A DNA stretch of 64,000 nucleotides from an uncultured Monoglobus sp. (lineage in GTDB: Bacteria > Bacillota > Clostridia > Monoglobales > Monoglobaceae): contig CANRGH010000007.1 of NCBI GenBank assembly GCA_947630135.1, positions 35,215 through 99,214 of the forward strand, written 5' to 3'. A program made the translations under genes and the position numbers. Positions 47,141 to 55,200 of this stretch are shown piece after piece (the first letter of the stretch is position 1; each line of letters starts with the position of its first letter). The notes under the pieces were generated by a model. It was not told the origin of the DNA. It ran no database searches and saw nothing but the letters and a program-made list of their open reading frames with translations.

Positions 47141-47291
47141 GGGCGGATAATATCCGCCCCTACGGGACGTCGAGGCGCCGTCCCGGCTCCCCTTGGGGGG
47201 GGGAGCTGTCTGCGGCTTGTCCGCAGACTGAGAGGGGAACTATTCGCTATTCACTAATCACTAATCACTATGTTCACTAATCACTACGTTA
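47141..47291. repeat. Composite repeat, copy 4 (palindromes plus heptamer array)
   Basis: In order: hairpin GGGCGGATAATATCCGCCCC (47141-47160); TACGGGACGTCGAGGCGCCG and onward to TCCCGG (47161-47186); a CTCCCC/GGGGAG and CTGCGG/CCGCAG stem region (47187-47237); then heptamers TATTCGC, TATTCAC, TAATCAC, TAATCAC, TATGTTCAC, TAATCAC, TACGTTA (47241-47291). The last unit runs into the AGGAGG ribosome binding site of the next gene. Confidence 0.8.
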
Positions 47292-47303
47292 GGAGGAAAT
47301 CAA

Positions 47304-48521
47304 ATGAGCAGAGCTTTAATTATCGGCGCGGGAGGAGTCGCCAGTGTGGCGGCGCATAAGTGCTGTCAAAATCATGAGGTGTTCACGGACATTATGATCG
47401 CGAGCCGCACCAAGTCAAAGTGCGACAAGCTCAAGCAGAGCTGCGAGGAATACAAAAAGAAGGTCGGAAGCAGAACCAATATCGAGACCGCGCGGGTTGA
47501 CGCCGACAACGTTGATGAGCTTGCGGAGCTTATCGGCATGTACCGCCCCGAAATAGTCATAAATCTTGCGCTGCCCTATCAGGACCTGTCTATCATGGAC
47601 GCGTGTCTCAAAACCGGTGTTCACTATCTTGACACCGCCAACTACGAGCCGCCCGACACGGCAAAGTTTGAATATAAGTGGCAGTGGGCATATCGCGAAA
47701 GGTTCGAGAAGGCGGGGCTGACCGCGATTTTGGGCAGCGGCTTTGACCCGGGCGTGACCGGCGTTTTCTCGGCATACGCCATGAAGCATGAATTTGACGA
47801 GATAAACTATATAGATATTTTAGACTGCAACGGAGGCGACCACGGCTATCCTTTCGCCACAAATTTCAATCCCGAGATAAATATCCGCGAGGTTTCGGCC
47901 AATGGCAGCTATTGGGAAAACGGAAAGTGGATCGAGACCAAGCCCATGGAGATCAAGCGTGAGTATGACTTCGAGGGTGTGGGTAAAAAAGATATGTATC
48001 TGCTTCACCATGAGGAGCTTGAGTCGCTCGGACTTAACATAAAAGGCATAAAGCGCATACGCTTCTTTATGACCTTCGGCCAAAGCTATCTGACTCATCT
48101 TAGATGTCTCGAAAATGTGGGTATGACCTCGATCGAGCCGATCATGTATGAGGGGAAGGAGATAGTTCCGCTGCAGTTTTTGAAGGCGGTCCTGCCCGAT
48201 CCCGCGTCGCTTGGCCCGAGGACCGTGGGCAAGACAAATATCGGCTGCATCTTCCGCGGCAAAAAGGACGGCAGGGACAAGAATTATTATTTATATAATA
48301 TCTGCGATCATCAGGAATGTTACAGGGAAGTCGGCTCACAGGCGGTTTCATACACAACCGGAGTGCCCGCGATGATAGGCGCGGCTATGGTGCTGACCGG
48401 AAAGTGGAAAAAGCCCGGCGTTTACAACGTTGAGGAAATGGATCCCGACCCGTTCATGGACGGCCTCAATAAATTCGGCCTCCCGTGGAAAGAAGATCAC
48501 GATCCGGCTTTGGTAGAATAA
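47304..48521 (+). CDS. Carboxynorspermidine synthase (saccharopine dehydrogenase-like)
   Basis: The enzyme reductively couples a diamine with aspartate semialdehyde to make carboxy(nor)spermidine in the alternative polyamine route. The N-terminal Rossmann motif is ALIIGAGGVASVAAHKC. Further family segments are INLALPYQDLSIMDACL, GSGFDPGVTGVFSAYAMKH and VSYTTGVPAMIGAAMVLTGK. At 405 residues it is full length. The usual partner, carboxynorspermidine decarboxylase (nspC), does not follow; a toxin-antitoxin remnant does. Its ribosome binding site is contributed by the repeat element upstream. Confidence 0.9.
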   Translation: MSRALIIGAGGVASVAAHKCCQNHEVFTDIMIASRTKSKCDKLKQSCEEYKKKVGSRTNIETARVDADNVDELAELIGMYRPEIVINLALPYQDLSIMDACLKTGVHYLDTANYEPPDTAKFEYKWQWAYRERFEKAGLTAILGSGFDPGVTGVFSAYAMKHEFDEINYIDILDCNGGDHGYPFATNFNPEINIREVSANGSYWENGKWIETKPMEIKREYDFEGVGKKDMYLLHHEELESLGLNIKGIKRIRFFMTFGQSYLTHLRCLENVGMTSIEPIMYEGKEIVPLQFLKAVLPDPASLGPRTVGKTNIGCIFRGKKDGRDKNYYLYNICDHQECYREVGSQAVSYTTGVPAMIGAAMVLTGKWKKPGVYNVEEMDPDPFMDGLNKFGLPWKEDHDPALVE

Positions 48522-48546
48522 ATTTCAATATTATATATTGAAATTT
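48520..48546. repeat. AT-rich perfect inverted repeat
   Basis: AAATTTCAATA (48520-48530) and TATTGAAATTT (48536-48546) are perfect 11-bp arms around TTATA. The right arm covers the -35 box of the antitoxin promoter, so it may be an operator; it could also terminate the polyamine transcript. Confidence 0.6.
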
Positions 48547-48566
48547 TCGTGCAAACAGGGTATAAT
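48538..48566 (+). promoter_or_regulatory. Promoter for the orphan RelB-type antitoxin
   Basis: TTGAAA (48538-48543) and TATAAT (48561-48566) with a 17-base spacer. Confidence 0.75.
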
Positions 48567-48602
48567 ATATTTAAAATGTAAAACAGAAAGGAGCTGCTTC
48601 TT

Positions 48603-48881
48603 ATGCCGGGAGCGACAACAAATATAAGTATTCGCATGGATGCCGGCCTCAAGGCTCAGGCCGACGAATTGTTCGGTGAGCTTGGAATGAACATTTCAAC
48701 AGCGTTTAACATTTTTGTCAGACAAGCAATTCGAGAGGGAAGAATTCCTTTTGAAATAACTCTCGGACAGCCCAATCGCGAAACTGTTGAAGCCATGCTT
48801 GAAGCCGAGAGGATAGCAAATGACCCGTCAATAAAAGGGTATACCGATTTGGACAAAATGTTTGAGGAATTGAAGAGATGA
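48603..48881 (+). CDS. RelB/DinJ-family antitoxin (orphan)
   Basis: A 92-residue antitoxin of the RelB/DinJ type. The ribbon-helix-helix N-terminus (TTNISIRMDAGLKAQADELF, then GMNISTAFNIFVRQAIREGR) binds DNA, and the C-terminal half (ERIANDPSIKGYTDLDKMFE) would wrap the toxin. It resembles the antitoxin at 57659-57940 along its length. Its stop overlaps the toxin ATG (ATGA), the usual arrangement, but the toxin is reduced to fragments, so it can act only as a repressor or through related toxins. Confidence 0.9.
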   Translation: MPGATTNISIRMDAGLKAQADELFGELGMNISTAFNIFVRQAIREGRIPFEITLGQPNRETVEAMLEAERIANDPSIKGYTDLDKMFEELKR

Positions 48882-48939
48882 AAATAATGTTCTGGTGCTG
48901 ACCTTGTCGCGTACAGGCAGCCACAGTGATTTGTTTTAA
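48878..48939 (+). pseudogene. YafQ-type toxin remnant with large internal deletion
   Basis: ATG 48878 starts MKIMFWC and stops. The following frame encodes VLVLTLSRTGSHSDLF and a TAA (48937-48939), the conserved C-terminus of YafQ toxins and nearly the same as the end of the toxin at 57933-58206 (LYLTRTGSHSDLF). About 70 codons are missing between start and tail and the frame is broken, so no active nuclease is made. Confidence 0.8.
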
Positions 48940-48956
48940 AAGGGAGGCGATTATTT

Positions 48957-51900
48957 ATGAAAAAAAGATTGTGTGGTATCGCTCTTGCTCTGTTTTTAAT
49001 TTTTTCGGCGGCGCCTTCGGTTATGGCCGCAGGTGAAACGGCGGCGGAGCCGCAGACGGAAATTATCGGCCGTGGCGCGATCGGCGCGGTGAGCCCGAGC
49101 GGCGGCGTGTATCTTTCGTGGCGTTTGCTTGAAAACGAGCCCTTAGACAGCGTGAGCTTTAACGTCTACAAAAACGGCGCGCTGCTCGCGAATGTTAAGA
49201 ACACCAACTTCACGGACAATGACGGCGCAAAGACTGATGTGTATAACGTTTCGGCTGTGGTCGGCGGAGCGATAGGCGAGAAGTCGCCCGACATCGCGAT
49301 CCTTGACGGATACGCGAACCCGGGACAGGAAAACGCGCCATACGCCTATTTTGACATTCCGGTCAATATTCCGCCAGACGGCAACGGAGCGACATACAAC
49401 GCACCCGACACAAGCGGCGGACAGAGCGGAGGACCGAATGATGTTTCGGTCGGTGATGTTGACGGCGACGGAATTTATGAGATAATCCTCAAGTGGGACC
49501 CTTCAAACTCAAAGGATAATTCTCAGGACGGTGTGACCGGAAACGTTTATATCGACTGCTATGAATACGACGGAACACAGCTCTGGCGAATTGATCTGGG
49601 CCGCAATATACGCGCCGGCGCGCACTATACCCAGTTCCAGGTATACGACTATGACGGCGACGGCAAAGCCGAGGTTGCTATGCGCACCGCGCCCGGCTCG
49701 AAGGACAGCAGCGGAGCGTATGTCACCGAGGCCGGCGTGAACGACACGATAAAAAACGCTGACAACACGAAAACATACATAGACAAAAAAGGACAAGTCA
49801 TAACCAACCCCGAGTATCTGACGATATTCAACGGCGAGACCGGAAGGGCTATGCAGACTATTGAATATGAGCCGAAGCGCGGCTCAGCGAGCGCGTGGGG
49901 AAAGGACAGCTACGGTGGCCGCTCGGAGCGTTTCCTTGCGGGAACCGCCTACCTTGACGGCGTTCACCCGAGCATGATCTTCGCCAGAGGCTACTATCAG
50001 CGCTCGTCAATGGTCGCTTACGACTGGGACGGTAAGAATCTCACAAGGCGCTGGCTGCTCGACAGCGGAATGGATTCAAAAAATCCGTTTTATGGTCAGG
50101 GCAACCACAACCTTTCGGTGGCTGATATAGATAACGACGGCAAGGACGAGATCGTCTATGGCTCGTGCGCGGTGGACGACGACGGCACGGTTGCACACTC
50201 AATGGGCTGGGGCCACGGCGACGCGCTGCATGTCTCGGACTTTGACAACGACGGAGAGCAGGAGATCTTCGCGCCGCTTGAGGAAAGCCCCAACTGGGGA
50301 ATAGGCTTCCGCGAGGGCAGCGGCGCCGAGATCTGGCACTATACCTCAAGCAAGGATGACGGACGCGGAGTTATGGCTTATTTCAGCAAAAAATACGGCG
50401 TGCTCGCGTGGGACGGTCTTATGGGCATCCGCACGATCGACGGAACACTGATCTCAAACGTTCCAAAGCAGGATGATCCCGACAGCCTGACCTCCGCCAA
50501 CTTCAATATTTATTGGGACGGCGACCTGTGTGCCGAGCATTTTGACGGCGATCGTATTCAAAAATTTAATGATGACAATATCGCGTTTGAGCGGCTGCTC
50601 ACATTCAATGACGTCGCGTTTAACAACACCACCAAGAGAAACCCCTGCCTGCAGGCCGACCTGTTCGGCGACTGGCGCGAGGAGCTGATCCTGCGGCGCG
50701 CGGACAACGCGGCGCTCAGAGTGTTTATGTCGCTCGCTCCCTCCGACTATATGTTTACAACCTTCCTTCAGGATCACCAGTACCGCATGGCGGTCGCGTG
50801 GCAGAACACGGGCTACAACCAGCCGCCTCACCAGAGCTATTACATAGGCTATGATATGAATTTGGCGTATTCCACTGTCACGGTCAGGACGGCGGACGGC
50901 AGTCCTGTCAATGGCGCGGAGGTGACAGCCGGAAATAAAGCCGCGGTCACGGATGAAAACGGCGAAGCGAAACTCAAGCTTGCTGCAGGGGAATACGAGG
51001 TGACAGCCGAAAAGAACGGCTATTTCACGGGTCACGGAAAGATAACCGTCACGGACGAGACTGTCGGAGCGGCTGCGGAGATCGTTTTAGCGCCGGAATA
51101 TGACACCGGCGAGGACTGGAGCTTTAATGACTTGAGCGGCGGAACGGCCTTTGCCGACGGCGACAGCGTTAAAAACGAGAACGGAGCCGAAATCAATGTG
51201 AGATACGGAACCGCGGCGCTTTCGGGCGCGTCGGCGCCGTCGATAGCAAGTCGGGGCAATGGCGACAATTATCTGAAGCTGACCGACGTCGGCGAGGGGC
51301 AGGACGGATGGGCTTATTCTCCCGAAACTCCGATAGACTTTGAAAAACAGATTTTCGAGTTTGACTTTATGCTCGGCGAGACAACAAAGGGCGCGCAGCT
51401 TCTTAGAGTGCTTGACGAGAACAATGTTCCCGAAACGCTGGCGTACAGCGGCAAGGACGGCAGAGCGTTTGATATTATGACCGGCGACAACGGCTCACTC
51501 AAGTTCACTGATTACCTTTCAAAGGGTTCAAGTGACACAGCCGCAAAGGAGAGCGGCTTATCGGGCATTACAATTTCGGCGAATAAATGGTACAGTTTGA
51601 GAGCCGTATATACAAGATCGGACGACAAGGTCAAGGTATACGCCAAGGACGCGGCGGTTGATGAATATAACCTGTGCGGCACCTTCACACTTGGCTCGAC
51701 CTCGCCAAAAGGCGCGGTACCCAAGCTTTCGCCCACAAGCGTTTTAACCAACACCAGAGGTGGCGACAAGACAAATTTAAGCATTGACAATATATTTATA
51801 GGAACCGTGACGGATGTTCCGCCCAAGGCCAATTATCCTTACACAGTTAACAATGTTTCGGCACCCGGCGGCGTGACGGTCAATGTCACAAAAAATTACG

Positions 51901-52109
51901 CCTCGGGGAATGAGAAAGATGTGCTTATCGCCGCGGCATATGACAAAGAGAGCGGCGCGCTCACGGGCTGGAGCTCGGCGGAGCTCGTTATGAATGACGG
52001 CGAGACAAAGGATATCGCGGTTGATTTGAACGCGTCGGAAACCGACGAGGTCTCGGCCTATATCTGGAACGGCCTTGACGAAATAAAGCCGCTCGCAAAT
52101 AAAAAATAA
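48957..52109 (+). CDS. Secreted rhamnogalacturonan lyase, polysaccharide lyase family 11
   Basis: This family cleaves the rhamnose-galacturonate backbone of pectin by beta-elimination. A signal peptide (~1-24) precedes the family-11 catalytic beta-propeller (~35-640). Landmarks are PSGGVYLSWRLLENEP, the calcium loops VGDVDGDGIYEIILKWDPSN and YDYDGDGKAEVAMRTAPGS, GHGDALHVSDFDNDGEQEIF, and LQADLFGDWREELILR with QNTGYNQPPHQSYYIGYDMN. A carboxypeptidase-regulatory-like repeat, a ~200-residue jelly-roll-like module and a ~90-residue C-terminal module follow, all with relatives in the next gene. GGGAGG precedes the ATG. No SLH or sorting motif is present. Confidence 0.94.
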   Translation: MKKRLCGIALALFLIFSAAPSVMAAGETAAEPQTEIIGRGAIGAVSPSGGVYLSWRLLENEPLDSVSFNVYKNGALLANVKNTNFTDNDGAKTDVYNVSAVVGGAIGEKSPDIAILDGYANPGQENAPYAYFDIPVNIPPDGNGATYNAPDTSGGQSGGPNDVSVGDVDGDGIYEIILKWDPSNSKDNSQDGVTGNVYIDCYEYDGTQLWRIDLGRNIRAGAHYTQFQVYDYDGDGKAEVAMRTAPGSKDSSGAYVTEAGVNDTIKNADNTKTYIDKKGQVITNPEYLTIFNGETGRAMQTIEYEPKRGSASAWGKDSYGGRSERFLAGTAYLDGVHPSMIFARGYYQRSSMVAYDWDGKNLTRRWLLDSGMDSKNPFYGQGNHNLSVADIDNDGKDEIVYGSCAVDDDGTVAHSMGWGHGDALHVSDFDNDGEQEIFAPLEESPNWGIGFREGSGAEIWHYTSSKDDGRGVMAYFSKKYGVLAWDGLMGIRTIDGTLISNVPKQDDPDSLTSANFNIYWDGDLCAEHFDGDRIQKFNDDNIAFERLLTFNDVAFNNTTKRNPCLQADLFGDWREELILRRADNAALRVFMSLAPSDYMFTTFLQDHQYRMAVAWQNTGYNQPPHQSYYIGYDMNLAYSTVTVRTADGSPVNGAEVTAGNKAAVTDENGEAKLKLAAGEYEVTAEKNGYFTGHGKITVTDETVGAAAEIVLAPEYDTGEDWSFNDLSGGTAFADGDSVKNENGAEINVRYGTAALSGASAPSIASRGNGDNYLKLTDVGEGQDGWAYSPETPIDFEKQIFEFDFMLGETTKGAQLLRVLDENNVPETLAYSGKDGRAFDIMTGDNGSLKFTDYLSKGSSDTAAKESGLSGITISANKWYSLRAVYTRSDDKVKVYAKDAAVDEYNLCGTFTLGSTSPKGAVPKLSPTSVLTNTRGGDKTNLSIDNIFIGTVTDVPPKANYPYTVNNVSAPGGVTVNVTKNYASGNEKDVLIAAAYDKESGALTGWSSAELVMNDGETKDIAVDLNASETDEVSAYIWNGLDEIKPLANKK

Positions 52110-52144
52110 TGTGAAATTAATGTATATAATTCTAATCGCTAAAA

Positions 52145-52283
52145 CGGGACGTCGAGGGTTCAAACTGCCAATCGTTGATAATCTGTGGCCTTATTTGTGC
52201 CTGCAAACGGAATATGGTGGTCAAACGAACCCGCTTCGCGGCTCCGACCGCAGCCGTCCCCTACAAATCACTACGTTAGGAGG
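52145..52283. repeat. Composite repeat, copy 5, split by a ~94-base insert
   Basis: CGGGACGTCGAGGG (52145-52158) and GCCGTCCCCTAC (52253-52264) are the two halves of the palindrome seen intact at 41411-41436, here separated by ~94 bases. The insert is related to 35999-36093 (CCGCTTCGCGGCTCCGACCG versus CCGCTAACGCGGCTCCGGCC). AATCACTACGTTAGGAGG (52266-52283) ends the element and is the ribosome binding site of the next gene. Confidence 0.75.
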
Positions 52284-52290
52284 CATTTTT

Positions 52291-55200
52291 ATGAAAAAAA
52301 GGTTATTCAGTATCATGTTGGCGCTGTGCATGGTGGTCAGCGCGCTGCCGGTTTTCGCGGTCGGCGAGACGGAGGAAGGCACGGCGCAGGCCGCGGCCGA
52401 TCCCGCGGCAAGACAAATGGAATACTTAAATCGCGGCGGTTTCGCCTCGACTCACCCAAGCGGCGGAGTTTATTTAAGCTGGCGCCTTTTGGGAACCGAG
52501 CCTATGGACACAACGTTTAACGTTTACAAAAACGGAACGCTTTTGGTTCAGAATTTAGACAACACCAACTACACCGACACCGCGGGAACCTCAAGCGACA
52601 AATACGCGGTGGCCCCGGTAATAAACGGAACCGAAGGCGCGAAAAGCAAAGAGTTCCCGATGCTTGAGGGACATGTTGACAGTCAATGGAAAAATTCGCC
52701 CTACGCCTATTTTGATATTCCGCTCCAAATACCGGAGGACGGCGTTGATTATACCTATAATCAAGAGGACAGCGGCGCGTATGGAGCGGCCGGAGGCCCG
52801 AATGACGCGTCCGTCGGAGATGTGGACGGAGACGGAGAGTATGAGGTAATACTCAAATGGAACCCGAGCAACGCCAAGGACAGCGCGGGCGGCGGAGTTA
52901 CCGGAAACGTGTATATCGACTGCTATGAATACGATGGCACTTTGCTCTGGAGAATCGATCTTGGCAAGAATATCAGAGCGGGCGCGCACTACACTCAGTT
53001 CCAGGTTTTTGACTACGACGGCGACGGTAAAGCCGAAATGGCTGTCAAGACCGCGCCCGGCTCGATCGACGGCAAGGGCAACTATGTGTCCGATGCCGGA
53101 AATACCGACGAGATCAAGAATACCGACAACGAGGCGAGCTATATAGGCTCAAACGGCCACATAACGGGCGGCCCCGAGTATCTCACGATATTTAACGGTG
53201 AGAGCGGAGCGGCAATGCAAACGATAAATTATCATGCGCCGGTCGGAACCGTGCGCGATTGGGGCGATAGCGATTATAACCGTTCGGACAGATTTTTGGC
53301 GGGAACCGCATATCTTGACGGCGTGCATCCCAGCCTGATCGAGTGCCGCGGATATTACGGAAAATCCGTTGTGGCCGCCTACACTTGGGACGGAAAAGAT
53401 CTCAAGCAGAGCTGGATCATAGACAGCACAAGCAGCTCGAGCAATGATTTCTACGGTCAGGGCAACCATAATCTTTCGGTTGCTGATCTTGATAACGACG
53501 GCAAAGACGAGATAATTTACGGCTCCGCGGCGCTTGACGATAACGGCAAAGTCTTGTGGTCGGCAAAGAACTCAAGCGGCAGAAAGCTGGGCCACGGTGA
53601 CGCGCTGCATGTGTCCGACTTCGACAACGACGGTGAACAGGAAGTCTTCAAAGTTCTGGAGGACAGCCCGACATGGGGACGAGTTTACATAAACGGAAAA
53701 GACGGCAAGATTATCTGGCACGAGACCAGCACATCCGACGACGGCAGGGGCCTCATGGCTTATATGAGCCCAAAATACGGCGTTCTCGCTTGGGATTCGG
53801 GAAATAATATCCGCGCTCTTGACGGAACCGTTGTCAATAAATCGGTATATCAGGACAACAGATGGTCTTTGCCAAACTCTCCCATTTATTGGGACGGTGA
53901 CTTGTACAGAGAACATTTCGACGGCAAGAGGATCCAGAAGTGGAACGATTATGACGCTCCCGACGCGGACGGAAATCTGGGCAGCATCGGCAGATTGTGG
54001 GCGCTTTCGGGAATAAATTATAACAATGATTCCAAAAAGAATCCCTGTCTGCAGGCTGATCTGTTCGGTGACTGGCGTGAGGAACTGATTTTGAGAACGG
54101 TTGACAACACCGCGCTGAGAGTATTCACGTCATTGACGCCAAGCGATTATAAGTTCACCACCTTCATGCATGACAGTCAGTACCGCTGCGCGATAGCTTG
54201 GCAGAACACCGGCTATAACCAGCCTCCGCACCAGAGCTATTATATCGGCTATGACAAGGATGTTTCGGATTATGTTCAGCCGAATATATATGTCAAGGAT
54301 CTTGATCCCGAGGTTGTGTTCACCGTGACGGACGAGGCGGGCAATCCCGCGGCGGGCGTCAGCGTGAGCGTCGGCGGAACGTCCAAGGTCACGGACAAAA
54401 ACGGCGTCGTCTCGCTCAGAATTCCCGCGGGAACGTATACCTACACCGCCGAGTCAGAAAATTATAACGTTGCCTCGGGCGAGATAACGGTTGCCGACGG
54501 GCAGACCAACAGCGTAACAGTTAGGCTTTCCGAGATACCCGACAGCGTTATCACGGTAACAAGCGGCGACAGCCCCGTGTCGGGCGCGGCGGTCACGATA
54601 AACAAAAAGACCGTCAAGAGCGGAGTGGACGGCAAAATAACCATAAAGCTCCGCGCGGGTGAGTATGACTACACCGCCGAATGCCGCAAATATAACGCCA
54701 AGACAGGCAAATTGACGGTCGCCGAGAACGGCTCGCCCGATCTTTCGATCGAATTGGAAGCCATAGACTATGTATACGACAGCGATAAGGACGCGAACGG
54801 CAGCAAATTCGTATACAGCGGCGGCGAGGGTGCTGCGCTTTCGTTCAGCGGCGGACAGTGGACCTTCACCCAGAACAGTACCGACGGCGGCAGAAAATTC
54901 GGCGGTGACTTTGACATGTCGGACGGCGGAAATATAACCTTTGAGATGACCTATGGCACAGGCGGCGTTAAGGATGCGTCGAATAATTGGAGCTGGACCG
55001 GAAGAGCGTATGCCCACCACATTGAGTTCCTTGACTACTACGGCAATGTGCTGCTGGGAATTAGCCAGGAATACACCGAAAAAGGCGCGCAGGAGGTCCA
55101 GTATTATACCGGCACCAAATCAAAAACAGCGGTGAAAACCGGAAAGGTTGTCGGCGGCCCCAACATCACGGCTCGCAGCGCGTCGACCTGGACGATAACG

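Noticed and set aside
52111..52290. N-terminal extension of the second rhamnogalacturonan lyase
   Set aside because: The extra 60 codons translate the repeat element; the signal peptide and AGGAGG place the start at 52291.
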